Shown: piece by piece, positions 33,686 to 42,188 of the stretch
Numbering within the stretch: the stretch's first letter is position 1
Layout of the letters: every line of letters starts with the position of its first letter
Source: Streptomyces sp. LUP30
GTDB lineage: Bacteria; Actinomycetota; Actinomycetes; Streptomycetales; Streptomycetaceae
Reading direction: 5' to 3'
Assembly (NCBI RefSeq): GCF_001746365.1
Contig: NZ_MJAJ01000021.1
Location: 41,390 to 105,389 of the forward strand
Length of the DNA: 64,000 bases
Made by a program: the position numbers and the translations under genes
Notes under the pieces: model-generated
The model's database searches: none
What the model was told of the DNA's origin: nothing
The model's input: the letters and a program-made list of their open reading frames with translations, nothing else

Positions 33686-35593
33686 TTATCGGCGCCGGCA
33701 GGTCGTGACGCCCGGCCGCCAGGGGCAGGCGAGTGCGGCGAAGCCGCCGTCGGCGACCACGTCGACGGTGAGCGTGGCGCCGCCGCGCAGCACCTGGCTG
33801 TCCTGGACGAGGCCGTCCGCGCCGTCCCGGACCGTCTCGACCAGCCACTTGCCGGGCCCGAGAGCCAGCGGCACCCCGGCCGTCCGGGCCGCGCCCGCGT
33901 ACACGCCGCCCAGGAACCACCGGTCGCCGCTGCGGCGGGCGAGCACGGCCTCCTGTCCGGGTCGTCCGGCCAGCAGTCGCGTGTCGTCCCAGGCCGCGGG
34001 GACCTGGTCCATGAAGGCACGGGCGAGCGGCCGTTCGTCGTAGGACTGCGGGGTGCCCGCGAACATCTGCAGGCCCGACTCGTAGACGACGGTCAGTCCG
34101 ACCTCGGCCGCGTCGGAGTCGGGGCGCTGACCGACGCGCTGGAAGCCGCCCGGGGTGAAGTCCATGGAGCCGATGACGTTGCGGGTGAACGGCAGGGTGG
34201 TGAGATGGGCCGCGGTGTTGGTCCGCTTCTCCTCGCCGCCGACGCCCTCCAGGGTCATCACCTGCGGCCAGGTCCGCTGGATGCCCTTCGGGACGGTCGA
34301 GCCGTGGAAGTCGACCATGAGGTGATGGGCGGCGGTCTCCGGGAGGATCGTGTCGTACCACCGGAGCATGGACTGCGCCTCGGAGTTCATGAAGTCGATC
34401 TTGACGCCCTTGACGCCCCACCGTTCCAGGGTGGGCAGCCACCGGGCGCGTTCCTCGGGCGTGTCCAGGTCGCGCTGGTGGATCCACACGATGATCCCGA
34501 CGCCCTTGGCGCGGGCGTACGCCACGAGTTCCGGCATCCAGCTGTTCGTCTCCCAGTCCGGGTCGGTGACGTCCCACTGGTCCTTCTTGAAGTACCAGCC
34601 CGAGTCCACGGCCTCGTAGGGCCAGCCCCGCTCGGCGGCGTAGTCGACGTACGCCTTCTGCGCGGCCAGGCTCTGACCGGCCGTGCGCCCGCCGGCGAGC
34701 CAGGTCCACAGCACGGTGCCGGGCCGGATCCAGGAGCGGTCGGCGACCTCGGAGGCCGGAGCCAGGTCGTCGGTGAAGGTGGACCGGGTGACCGTGGCGA
34801 GGTCACCGGCGACCACGGCCCGCCACGTGGTGGCGAGCGGGCCGTCGGCTTCGACCCGCTCGTCGGCGAGCTGGACGCGGTAGGCGCCGCTGCCCTGGGT
34901 GTGGGCGAGCCTGGCGCCCGAGTAGCCGCCGGTGAGGTCGGACTCGGCGAGCAGGGCGTAGCCGCCGGGGGTGGCGAAGAGGGCCTGCTCGGAGTAGGCC
35001 CCGGTGGGCGCCGTGGCGGCGGTGTACTGCGCGAACTGGCCCTCGTTGTCCGCCCGGTAGGTGCTCAGCCAGGCGTCCGCTTCGGCCGGCAGCCGGAACG
35101 CGGACGTCTCGCCGAGCACGTCGCCGTGCCCGGCGGGCAGGACGTAGCGGTAGGCGACGCCGTCTGCGGAGGCGCGGACCACGAGGTCGAGGCGGGCGCC
35201 GGTGGCCCCGGCGAACGACAGCCGGGTCTCCTGCATGTGCACCGTGCGGTCCAGGCGTTTGCCGGACTTCGTCCGGTAGTGCTCGTCCACGGCGCGGTCC
35301 TTGCGGTGCAGGAAGCGCAACCCCCGGGAGAGATCGGCCCCTTCGGTGACGATGCCGAGGGGCGACGGCTCCAGCACGGTGCGGCCGTCACGGGACACCG
35401 TGAGGTCGAGCGTGCCGGTGGCGTCGTCCAGAGTCACCCGCGCGTGGGGTGCGTGCGGGGCCTCCGCCGCGTGCACGGCCCATGCCCGCTCGTGCAGGGG
35501 AGGTTGCCCGGCGTGTTCGGGCACCGTCGTGAGAAGTGCGGCCACCAGCCCGGCGCAGAGCGCGGAGCACGCGGTTCTGATCGGAACAGCCAT
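33686..35593 (-). CDS. Secreted GH97 glycosidase, retaining type
   Basis: A 635-residue exported enzyme with a signal peptide (about 1-28). The N-terminal beta-sandwich (GIVTEGADLSRGLRF and AYRYVLP), the (beta/alpha)8 barrel starting near PGTVLWTWLAGG, and the C-terminal sheet domain follow GH97 order. GVKIDFMNSE carries D400; an Asp here is the nucleophile in retaining GH97 enzymes such as alpha-galactosidases, whereas inverting alpha-glucosidases lack it. TLEGVGGEE (E449, E454) provides the acid/base region. Specificity may be alpha-galactoside or beta-L-arabinopyranoside. The ATG follows GGAAGGG, 53 bp after the GH95 gene in the same direction. Confidence 0.92.
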   Translation of the reverse strand: MAVPIRTACSALCAGLVAALLTTVPEHAGQPPLHERAWAVHAAEAPHAPHARVTLDDATGTLDLTVSRDGRTVLEPSPLGIVTEGADLSRGLRFLHRKDRAVDEHYRTKSGKRLDRTVHMQETRLSFAGATGARLDLVVRASADGVAYRYVLPAGHGDVLGETSAFRLPAEADAWLSTYRADNEGQFAQYTAATAPTGAYSEQALFATPGGYALLAESDLTGGYSGARLAHTQGSGAYRVQLADERVEADGPLATTWRAVVAGDLATVTRSTFTDDLAPASEVADRSWIRPGTVLWTWLAGGRTAGQSLAAQKAYVDYAAERGWPYEAVDSGWYFKKDQWDVTDPDWETNSWMPELVAYARAKGVGIIVWIHQRDLDTPEERARWLPTLERWGVKGVKIDFMNSEAQSMLRWYDTILPETAAHHLMVDFHGSTVPKGIQRTWPQVMTLEGVGGEEKRTNTAAHLTTLPFTRNVIGSMDFTPGGFQRVGQRPDSDAAEVGLTVVYESGLQMFAGTPQSYDERPLARAFMDQVPAAWDDTRLLAGRPGQEAVLARRSGDRWFLGGVYAGAARTAGVPLALGPGKWLVETVRDGADGLVQDSQVLRGGATLTVDVVADGGFAALACPWRPGVTTCRRR

Positions 35594-35646
35594 GAGAACC
35601 CTTCCGGTTGTCGTGGGTGCGGGGCGTGCGTGCGGGCAGCCGCCGG

Positions 35647-37983
35647 TTACGGGAGTCCCCAGGCGGCGCCGGGCTCGCCGACGGCCACGGGCGCGATGAC
35701 GAGGTCGGGCCGGGAACCGGAGTGGATCAGCACCTCGCGGCCCCGGGGCAGGTCGATGGAGAGCACGCCGTCGCCCAGGTCGTGGGTGCGCGCCGGGCTG
35801 CCGTCGTCGAGCAGCACGGTGAGCCGGCCGCTCAGTCCGTGCTTCACCTTGAGCGGCGCGCCCGCCAGGCTTCTGATCCTGACGAACCGGGTGCTGCCCG
35901 CCGTGCGCACCGCACTGACCAGGAACGCGCCCTGGGTGCGGAAGTCGTGCAGGGTGAGGTCGGCCCAGGCGGACGGGACGGCCGGGAAGACCCGTACGAC
36001 GCCGCCCCAGCTCTGGCAGAACATGTCGTGCAGCGACTGCGACGCGGACAGCGGCGTCTCGATGACGGGGCCGGCCTCGGTGTAGTGGGTGTTGGCCTGG
36101 CAGGGGTAGCGGGTCGTGGGGTCGAAGAACTTCCGCAGATAGGAGATCGCGGTGTCGCCGTCGCCGGTCATCGCGTAGAGGGAGGCCGCACCGGTGTAGC
36201 TGTAACCGCGGTGGGCGCCGGTCAGCGCGTGCCAGTGCTTGACGGACTTGGTGATCAGCTCGCGGTTCTCGGGCTGGTCCCAGTTGACCAGGTACAACGG
36301 GTACACCATCAGCAGATGCGAGTAGTGCCGGTGGGACTGGGCGTACGGGGTGTCGGCGCCGATCATGAAGCCGTCGGCGTCGACGGGGTACGGGGTGAGC
36401 CTGGCCAGGACGTCCCGCCAGCGGGGCGCCGACTCGTCGTCCACGCCCAGCAGTTCGGCGGACTCCAGGAGCGTCTGGCATCCCCAGCGGATGAGGGCCA
36501 GGTCGTAGTTGGTGTCCTGCGGCGGCACGACCGGGTACTCCGGGGACAGCGTGCTGGGCAGGTGCAGCTTGCCGTCGCTGCCCGGGGTCAGGAAGTGCAG
36601 GTAGTAGTTGATCGCCCGGCGCAGCACCGGGTAGACCGTGTCGCGCAGCAGGCCCTCGTCCATGGAGTGGCGGTAGGACAGCCACACGTTGTGCAGCGCC
36701 CAGGTGAGGTCGCCGGTCTCGGCGCCCGTGCCCGGCCGGCCCACCTCGCGGGTGGCGAACATGTCCGAGCTGCGGCCCACGCCGGAGCTGTCCGAGCGGT
36801 AGGCGGCGGGCACGTTGGCGGCCAGCTGTTCCTGGGTCTGCCGCAGGGTGCTGGCCAGCGAGTCGAGCTCCGGGTGGTTGAACCCATGGATGAGCCAGTA
36901 CTCCAGCTGGACGTTGAGGTTCCACCAGACGGCGGGCCAGGGCGTGGGCTCCAGCCACGGCCCCGAGGTGGCCATGACCGGGCCGCCGGCACGGCTGGCG
37001 GAGGCGACCTTGTAGAGCTGGATCCAGTGGAAGCTCTGCAGCCGCTGGTCGGGGAACGAGACGAAGCTCTTCGGGTAGAGGGCGTGCCACCAGGCGACGT
37101 GGCGGCGGCGCAGGGCGCCGTAGGACTTCGCCCGGCGCAGGTTGCGCAGCGAGTCGGTCTCGGCGGCGGTGGTGGAGGGGGCGCTGTGTCCGACGCTGAG
37201 CAGCAGTTCCGCGCCGGTGCGGCGGTACGCGGTGGCGGTCTGGCCGCCGGTGAGGGGCTGCAGCACCTGCTCGGCGCCGTCGGCGGAGGTTTTCGCGGTC
37301 CAGGGAGGGTTGGGCGTGTACCCGGCGGGCGGGGCCTCCTGGATGCGGCGGGGGCTGACGGCGTCCTCGGGGTGGAAGGTCCAGACGACGCGCTCCCCGC
37401 CGTCGGCCGTGACCCGGACCGCCAGGACCTCGTCGTGGATGAACGCGGCGAGGGTGAGCCTGCCCGCGCTGGTGGTGACGGTGCCGGTGAGCTCGGCGTT
37501 CCACAGGCTCAGTCGCCAGTCGACGGCGGTGATCGCGCCGACCGGTTCGAGGGTGAGGTGTCCGACGGGCAGCCGGCAGGTGCCCCAGCCGCTGCCGAAC
37601 TCGGGCCGGTGGTCCTGCACCCGGCCGTGCTGGACGGTGAAGCGGATCCGGTTCGCGTCCGGTTCCTGGTAGACCATGCTGCCGAGCAGCCCGTCCCCGA
37701 GGAACGGGCCCTCGTACCAGCGGGTGGGCAGCCTGCTCCAGAGAAGATCCTGGCCGCGCAGAAAGTCCGCCCAGGCGCGGTCGGAGGTCATCGTGTCGCG
37801 GAGTTTCCACGGGCGTTTCGCGCTCGTCGCCGACGGCGCCGCTTCGGCGGACCGCGCCGCGGAAGACTGCTGTGGTCCGGCGTGCGCCGTCGCGGGCAGG
37901 GCGGCCGCCGCCGCCCCGCCGAGTGCGGTGCCGATCACGGCCCGGCGGCGCAGGGGTGAGTTCTCTCCCGACTGCGGATTCAT
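35647..37983 (-). CDS. Secreted GH95-family enzyme with an altered catalytic base position
   Basis: A 778-residue exported protein with a twin-arginine signal (LRRRAVIGTA, residues 11-20). GH95 hallmarks are WNLNVQLEYW (N355, N357, the asparagines that assist the base), SPEYP (E482, the acid), and HRHYSHLLMVYP. The place where family members have QIDGNFG reads VIETPLS: an ungapped 20-residue match puts Glu642 where the helper aspartate normally sits and removes the GNFG loop. GH95 includes alpha-L-fucosidases and alpha-L-galactosidases; this is a divergent member and activity is not assured. Start at 37983 is set by GGAGGACGACG; an upstream ATG is weaker. First gene of the GH95-GH97 unit. Confidence 0.86.
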   Translation of the reverse strand: MNPQSGENSPLRRRAVIGTALGGAAAAALPATAHAGPQQSSAARSAEAAPSATSAKRPWKLRDTMTSDRAWADFLRGQDLLWSRLPTRWYEGPFLGDGLLGSMVYQEPDANRIRFTVQHGRVQDHRPEFGSGWGTCRLPVGHLTLEPVGAITAVDWRLSLWNAELTGTVTTSAGRLTLAAFIHDEVLAVRVTADGGERVVWTFHPEDAVSPRRIQEAPPAGYTPNPPWTAKTSADGAEQVLQPLTGGQTATAYRRTGAELLLSVGHSAPSTTAAETDSLRNLRRAKSYGALRRRHVAWWHALYPKSFVSFPDQRLQSFHWIQLYKVASASRAGGPVMATSGPWLEPTPWPAVWWNLNVQLEYWLIHGFNHPELDSLASTLRQTQEQLAANVPAAYRSDSSGVGRSSDMFATREVGRPGTGAETGDLTWALHNVWLSYRHSMDEGLLRDTVYPVLRRAINYYLHFLTPGSDGKLHLPSTLSPEYPVVPPQDTNYDLALIRWGCQTLLESAELLGVDDESAPRWRDVLARLTPYPVDADGFMIGADTPYAQSHRHYSHLLMVYPLYLVNWDQPENRELITKSVKHWHALTGAHRGYSYTGAASLYAMTGDGDTAISYLRKFFDPTTRYPCQANTHYTEAGPVIETPLSASQSLHDMFCQSWGGVVRVFPAVPSAWADLTLHDFRTQGAFLVSAVRTAGSTRFVRIRSLAGAPLKVKHGLSGRLTVLLDDGSPARTHDLGDGVLSIDLPRGREVLIHSGSRPDLVIAPVAVGEPGAAWGLP

Positions 37984-38003
37984 CGTCGTCCTCCAGACAG
38001 ACA

Positions 38004-38016
38004 TGACGGATCGTCA
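38004..38016. promoter_or_regulatory. Inverted repeat in the GH95 leader
   Basis: TGACG-GAT-CGTCA, a 13-bp pseudo-palindrome lying between the predicted transcription start and the GH95 start codon. It is a possible operator, and unlike the LacI-type site at 32217, so the second unit may answer to another regulator. Confidence 0.45.
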
Positions 38017-38036
38017 AGACATCGGGTGTATCGGGG

Positions 38037-38065
38037 AACCTAGAGATGCTCTGTGTACCTGTCAA
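38037..38065 (-). promoter_or_regulatory. Promoter of the GH95-GH97 unit
   Basis: On the minus strand TTGACA (38065-38060) and TAGGTT (38042-38037) are separated by exactly 17 bp, a near-consensus housekeeping promoter, giving a leader of about 45-50 bases before the ATG at 37983. Confidence 0.7.
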
Positions 38066-38187
38066 TGACCTGGGCGGCGACGGGAGTTGGCAGCCTGAGT
38101 GTCCAAATCGCCTGCAAGGCGGGCGGATACGGACGTCGTACCCACATCGGCGTCTCTTGTTCGACTCCTTGACTCCTCCGATGTATT

Positions 38188-38205
38188 CGGGTTGCCTGCA
38201 ACCCG
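38188..38205. promoter_or_regulatory. 18-bp palindrome upstream of the decayed lyase gene
   Basis: CGGGTTGC-CT-GCAACCCG has perfect 8-bp arms two bases apart. It lies about 30 bp before the pseudogene and could be its former operator. Confidence 0.5.
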
Positions 38206-38229
38206 CGACCCTTACTGACCCACCGGAAG

Positions 38230-38676
38230 GACACGCGCTGGACAGGAGATCCGCCTTACGCGCCGGCACCGGCCGGTCCGCCCGACGGCTGGACGCAGAC
38301 CTCGTTCTCCGTCGGCCGGCAGAAGCCCTGCAACCCCGACCTGGCGAAGCGGCACAGCTACGGCGACGGCGTCCGCCGCATGGGGGAGTACGGCACCGAC
38401 GAGCGGTTCGAGGAGGGCAGCGCCACGGACCCGCGCATGAGATGCGCTGGAAGGTCGACCGCACGACGGGTGAGCACAGGTGGGACGCCGACGTCCCCCT
38501 GCCGTCCGGCGCCGACGGCGCGTCCTTCGTGCAGATCCTGCGGTCCGTCCGCGTCGATGTCCGGCGACTCCCTCGTCCGGCGGGTCGCCGCCCGATACTT
38601 CAAGAACGGCGTCCACCAGCACGGATCCGGCCGCGCCGAGGCTCGCTTCCGCGATCTCCGCCACTGGACGGGGTGA
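38230..38676 (+). pseudogene. Decayed secreted polysaccharide-lyase-like gene (PL7-type fold)
   Basis: Three pieces of one protein lie in two reading frames. Piece one (to about 38436) reads PPDGWTQTSFSVGRQKPCNP and then SYGDGVRRMGEYGTDERFEE. The middle piece (about 38437-38570), in another frame, reads EMRWKVDRTTGEHRWDADVP and GADGASFVQILRSVRVD. The last piece, back in the first frame, reads VAARYFKNGVHQHGSGRAEA and FRDLRHW. The order matches jelly-roll lyases of the alginate-lyase-2 kind (expected: R-x-E on the first strand, Y-F-K-x-G-x-Y on the last). About 40 residues between the middle and last pieces are missing, and no signal peptide remains. Two frameshifts plus a deletion make it non-functional. 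Family call by eye. Confidence 0.65.
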
Positions 38677-38712
38677 CCGGGAACGAACACACGGCGCGGC
38701 CGGGGCCGTCGC

Positions 38713-41700
38713 TCAGACGTTGCGGCGGTACTGGCCGCCCACCTCGAAGAAGGCGTCGGTGATCTGCTGGAGGGAGCAGACCCGGGCGGCGTCCATGAGG
38801 ACGGCGAAGACGTTGCGGTCGTTCACCGCCGCGTCCTTGAGGGCGGCCAGCGCCTCGTGCGCCGCGTCACGGTGAGCCGTCTGGAAGGCGCGCACGCGCT
38901 CCAGCTGCGAGACCTTCTCCTGCTCGGTCGCGCGCGCCAGTTCGATGACGCCGGGCTCGACGGTGTCGGCGTGCGGGTTGCGGAAGGTGTTGACGCCGAC
39001 GATGGGCAGGGTGCCGTCGTGCTTGCGCTGCTCGTAGAGCATCGACTCGTCCTGGATACGGCCGCGTTGGTAGCCGGTCTCCATCGCGCCGAGCACGCCG
39101 CCGCGTTCGTTGATCCGGTCGAACTCCTGCAGGACCGCCTCCTCGACCAGGTCGGTGAGCTCGTCGATGACGAAGGACCCCTGCAGGGGGTTCTCGTTCA
39201 TCGCCAGGCCCCATTCCCGGTTGATGATCAGCTGGATGGCCAGGGCCCGGCGCACCGACTCCTCGGTGGGCGTGGTCACCGCCTCGTCGTAGGCGTTGGT
39301 GTGCAGGCTGTTGCAGTTGTCGTAGATCGCGATGAGCGCCTGCAGACTGGTGCGGATGTCGTTGAAGTCCATCTCCTGGGCGTGCAGGGAGCGCCCGGAG
39401 GTCTGCACGTGGTACTTCAGCTTCTGGCTGCGCTCGTTCGCGCCGTACTTCTCCTTCATCGCGACGGCCCAGATGCGGCGGGCCACCCGGCCGAGCACGG
39501 AGTACTCCGGGTCCATGCCGTTGGAGAAGAAGAACGACAGGTTGGGCGCGAAGTCGTCGATGTGCATGCCCCGGGCGAGGTAGGCCTCCACGTAGGTGAA
39601 GCCGTTGGCCAGGGTGAACGCGAGCTGGCTGATCGGGTTCGCGCCTGCCTCGGCGATGTGGTAGCCGGAGATCGACACCGAGTAGAAGTTGCGGACCTTC
39701 TGCTCGATGAACCACTCCTGGATGTCGGCCATCATCCGCAGGCTGAACTCGGTGGAGAACAGGCAGGTGTTCTGGCCCTGGTCCTCCTTGAGGATGTCGG
39801 CCTGGACCGTGCCGCGCACGCTCGCCAGCGCGCGTGCCCGCAGTTCGGCCGCCTCCTCGGGGGAGGGCGCGCGGCCCTCGGCGGCGCGGAAGGCGTCCGT
39901 CTGCTGGTCGATGGCGGTGTTCAGGAAGAACGCGAGGACCGTCGGGGCGGGTCCGTTGATCGTCATGGACACGGAGGTGGTCGGCGCGACGAGGTCGAAG
40001 CCGTCGTACAGCGCCTTCATGTCGTCCAGGGTGGCCACCGACACGCCGGAGGTGCCGACCTTGCCGTAGATGTCGGGTCGTTCGTCGGGGTCGCGGCCGT
40101 AGAGGGTGACCGAGTCGAACGCGGTGGACAGCCGGGTGGCGGGCTGGCCCTCGGAGAGCAGCTTGAAGCGCCGGTTGGTGCGGAACGGGTCGCCCTCGCC
40201 GGCGAACATGCGCGCCGGGTCCTCGCCGTCGCGCTTGAACGGGAACACCCCGGCGGTGAAGGGGAAGCGGCCGGGCAGGTTCTCCCGGCGCCAGAACCGC
40301 ACCAGCTCTCCGTGGTCGGTGAAGCGGGGCAGCGCCACGCGCGGGATCTTGTTGCCCGACAGGGACTCACGGGTCAGCTTGGTGCGGATCTCCTTGTCCC
40401 GGATCCGCACCACCTGCTCGTCCCCGGAGTAGGAGGCCACGACGGCCGGCCACTCGCGAAGCTGCTCGGCGATCGGACGCGGCAGGTCCCCGCGCGCCGT
40501 CTCCAAAAGCTCCCGTACGTTCGCGGCGTCGGAACCGGCCTCGGCGAGCTCGTCGCCGACCGTCTCCAGGCGCTGCACCCGTCGCGCCGCCTCGGCCAGC
40601 CGGTCGGTCTCGGCGTGATAGGCGCGGATGCTGTCGGTGATCTCGGCGAGGTAGCGCACCCGGTCCGCGGGGACCACCTGCCGGATTCCGGAGGAGTGGC
40701 GTACGTCGACCGGCGCCAGCCCGCCCTCGGACAGCGGCAGGCCCTTCTCCGCCAGGGCGGCCTTGAGGTGCTGGTGGAGCGCGGTGACCCCGTCGTCGTT
40801 GAAGGTCGCCGCCGAGGTGCCGAACACCGGCATGTCCTCCGGCCGCATGCCGAACGCCTCGCGGTTGCGCACCAGTTGACGGCCCACGTCACGCATCGCG
40901 TCCTTGGCGCCGCGCCGTTCGAACTTGTTGATCGCCACGACATCGGCGAAGTCGAGCATGTCGATCTTCTCCAGCTGCGAGGCGGCCCCGAACTCCGGCG
41001 TCATCACGTACAGCGAGGTGTCGACGAACGGCACGATCGCGGCGTCGCCCTGGCCGATGCCCGGCGTCTCCACGATCACCAGGTCGAATCCGGCCGCCTT
41101 GACCACGTCGATCACGTCCGACAGGTGCTCCGGCAGCTCATGGCTGCCGCGGGTGGCCAGGCTGCGGAAGAACACCCGGTTGCCGTCGAGCGAGTTCATC
41201 CGGATCCGGTCGCCGAGCAGCGCGCCCCCGCCGCGCCGGCGGGTCGGGTCGACCGCGATCACCGCGATCCGCAGCTTGTCCTGCTGGTCCACCCGGAACC
41301 GGCGCACCAGTTCGTCCGTCAGCGACGACTTGCCCGAGCCGCCGGTGCCCGTGATGCCCAGCACCGGGGTGCTCCGCCCCGCCGCGGTGGCCCGCACCTG
41401 GTCCATGAACTCCTGCGGCAGCTTGCCCAGCTCCGCGCCGGTGATCGCGCGGGCGACGGCGAACCGGTCGCCGGCGAGCACACCGGCCGCGTCGGCCGGC
41501 TTGGCGTCCCACAGATCGAAGTCGCAGTCCCGGACCACCGAGTTGACCATCCCCGCCAGGCCCATCCGCTGCCCGTCCTCCGGTGAGAAGATCGTCACCC
41601 CGCCGGCGCGCAGCCGGGCGATCTCCTCGGCGACGATGACACCGCCTCCGCCGCCCACCACCCGGACGTGCTCCGCACCCTGCGCGTGCAGCGACTCGAC

Positions 41701-41943
41701 CAGGTACTCGAAGTACTCCACGTGTCCGCCCTGGTACGAGGAGACGGCCACGCCGTGGGCGTCCTCCTCCAGCGCTGCGTCCACGACCTCCTGGACGGAG
41801 CGGTTGTGCCCGAGGTGGATCACCTCCGCGCCCTGGGACTGGAAGATCCGCCGCATGATGTTGATCGATGCGTCATGGCCGTCGAACAGGGCCGAAGCCG
41901 TGACCAGACGGACGGGGTGCACGGGACGGTGCAGATCGCTCAT
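38713..41943 (-). CDS. icmF: Fused isobutyryl-CoA mutase IcmF
   Basis: A 1076-residue three-part enzyme that interconverts isobutyryl-CoA and n-butyryl-CoA with adenosylcobalamin. Residues 1-140 form the B12-binding domain with DGHD (H23, the axial cobalt ligand). Residues 150-480 are a MeaB-like GTPase chaperone with P loop GTGGSGKSS (199-207) and VETPGIGQGDAAI as switch region. The remainder is the mutase barrel (VSISGYHIAEAGANP, YHVQTSGRSLHAQE). Length and order match characterised IcmF. It acts in branched-chain and butyrate metabolism, feeding precursors for fatty acid and polyketide synthesis. ATG follows GGGAAGG. A strong palindrome lies just upstream. Confidence 0.95.
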   Translation of the reverse strand: MSDLHRPVHPVRLVTASALFDGHDASINIMRRIFQSQGAEVIHLGHNRSVQEVVDAALEEDAHGVAVSSYQGGHVEYFEYLVESLHAQGAEHVRVVGGGGGVIVAEEIARLRAGGVTIFSPEDGQRMGLAGMVNSVVRDCDFDLWDAKPADAAGVLAGDRFAVARAITGAELGKLPQEFMDQVRATAAGRSTPVLGITGTGGSGKSSLTDELVRRFRVDQQDKLRIAVIAVDPTRRRGGGALLGDRIRMNSLDGNRVFFRSLATRGSHELPEHLSDVIDVVKAAGFDLVIVETPGIGQGDAAIVPFVDTSLYVMTPEFGAASQLEKIDMLDFADVVAINKFERRGAKDAMRDVGRQLVRNREAFGMRPEDMPVFGTSAATFNDDGVTALHQHLKAALAEKGLPLSEGGLAPVDVRHSSGIRQVVPADRVRYLAEITDSIRAYHAETDRLAEAARRVQRLETVGDELAEAGSDAANVRELLETARGDLPRPIAEQLREWPAVVASYSGDEQVVRIRDKEIRTKLTRESLSGNKIPRVALPRFTDHGELVRFWRRENLPGRFPFTAGVFPFKRDGEDPARMFAGEGDPFRTNRRFKLLSEGQPATRLSTAFDSVTLYGRDPDERPDIYGKVGTSGVSVATLDDMKALYDGFDLVAPTTSVSMTINGPAPTVLAFFLNTAIDQQTDAFRAAEGRAPSPEEAAELRARALASVRGTVQADILKEDQGQNTCLFSTEFSLRMMADIQEWFIEQKVRNFYSVSISGYHIAEAGANPISQLAFTLANGFTYVEAYLARGMHIDDFAPNLSFFFSNGMDPEYSVLGRVARRIWAVAMKEKYGANERSQKLKYHVQTSGRSLHAQEMDFNDIRTSLQALIAIYDNCNSLHTNAYDEAVTTPTEESVRRALAIQLIINREWGLAMNENPLQGSFVIDELTDLVEEAVLQEFDRINERGGVLGAMETGYQRGRIQDESMLYEQRKHDGTLPIVGVNTFRNPHADTVEPGVIELARATEQEKVSQLERVRAFQTAHRDAAHEALAALKDAAVNDRNVFAVLMDAARVCSLQQITDAFFEVGGQYRRNV

Positions 41944-41985
41944 GGGGCCTTCCCAGACAGATCACGGTAACGCCTACTGAGAAAA

Positions 41986-42003
41986 TAGTAGGACGTCCTA
42001 GTA
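41986..42003. promoter_or_regulatory. Palindromic operator of icmF
   Basis: TAGTAGGACGTCCTAGTA has a perfect 12-bp core (TAGGACGTCCTA, 41989-42000) and is 18 bp with one mismatched pair. It lies 43 bp upstream of the icmF ATG, in the promoter zone. A further CCTACT/AGTAGG pair (41974-41979 and 41987-41992) overlaps it. Probably a site for a TetR- or GntR-type regulator; the protein is not in this window. Confidence 0.7.
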
Positions 42004-42105
42004 AATGAGGCGAGTGCTGTGACCAGAAGCACAGGGCGGGCACCGGGGAGGGTGGAGCGGGGACTGCGGTCAGGGGCGCGGAGCGACTCGCCCCGAGGGG
42101 GGGCT

Positions 42106-42137
42106 GCCGGGGGCGGCGGTCGAACGGCGCCCCCGGC
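42106..42137 (-). terminator. Terminator of the cyclophilin gene
   Basis: Perfect 10-bp arms GCCGGGGGCG and CGCCCCCGGC (42106-42115, 42128-42137) with a 12-base loop, about 50 bases past the stop at 42189 on the minus strand. A second GC-rich hairpin lies between them and the gene. Confidence 0.7.
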
Positions 42138-42188
42138 TCCGGCCGGCCGGGGCGGCAGCCCCGCCGGCCGGTCGGCCGGGCGCTCGGA

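Noticed and set aside
38857..41586. A 909-codon open frame on the plus strand opposite icmF, and similar long frames opposite GH95/GH97, FUSC and the CrtI-like gene
   Set aside because: They mirror the third-base GC bias of real minus-strand genes, have biased Arg/Gly/Val/His composition, lack ribosome sites and match no protein type I know.
41944..42188. Cobalamin riboswitch before the B12-dependent mutase gene
   Set aside because: Only about 45 bases separate the palindrome from the start codon and no B12-box-like sequence is seen; the palindrome looks like a protein site.
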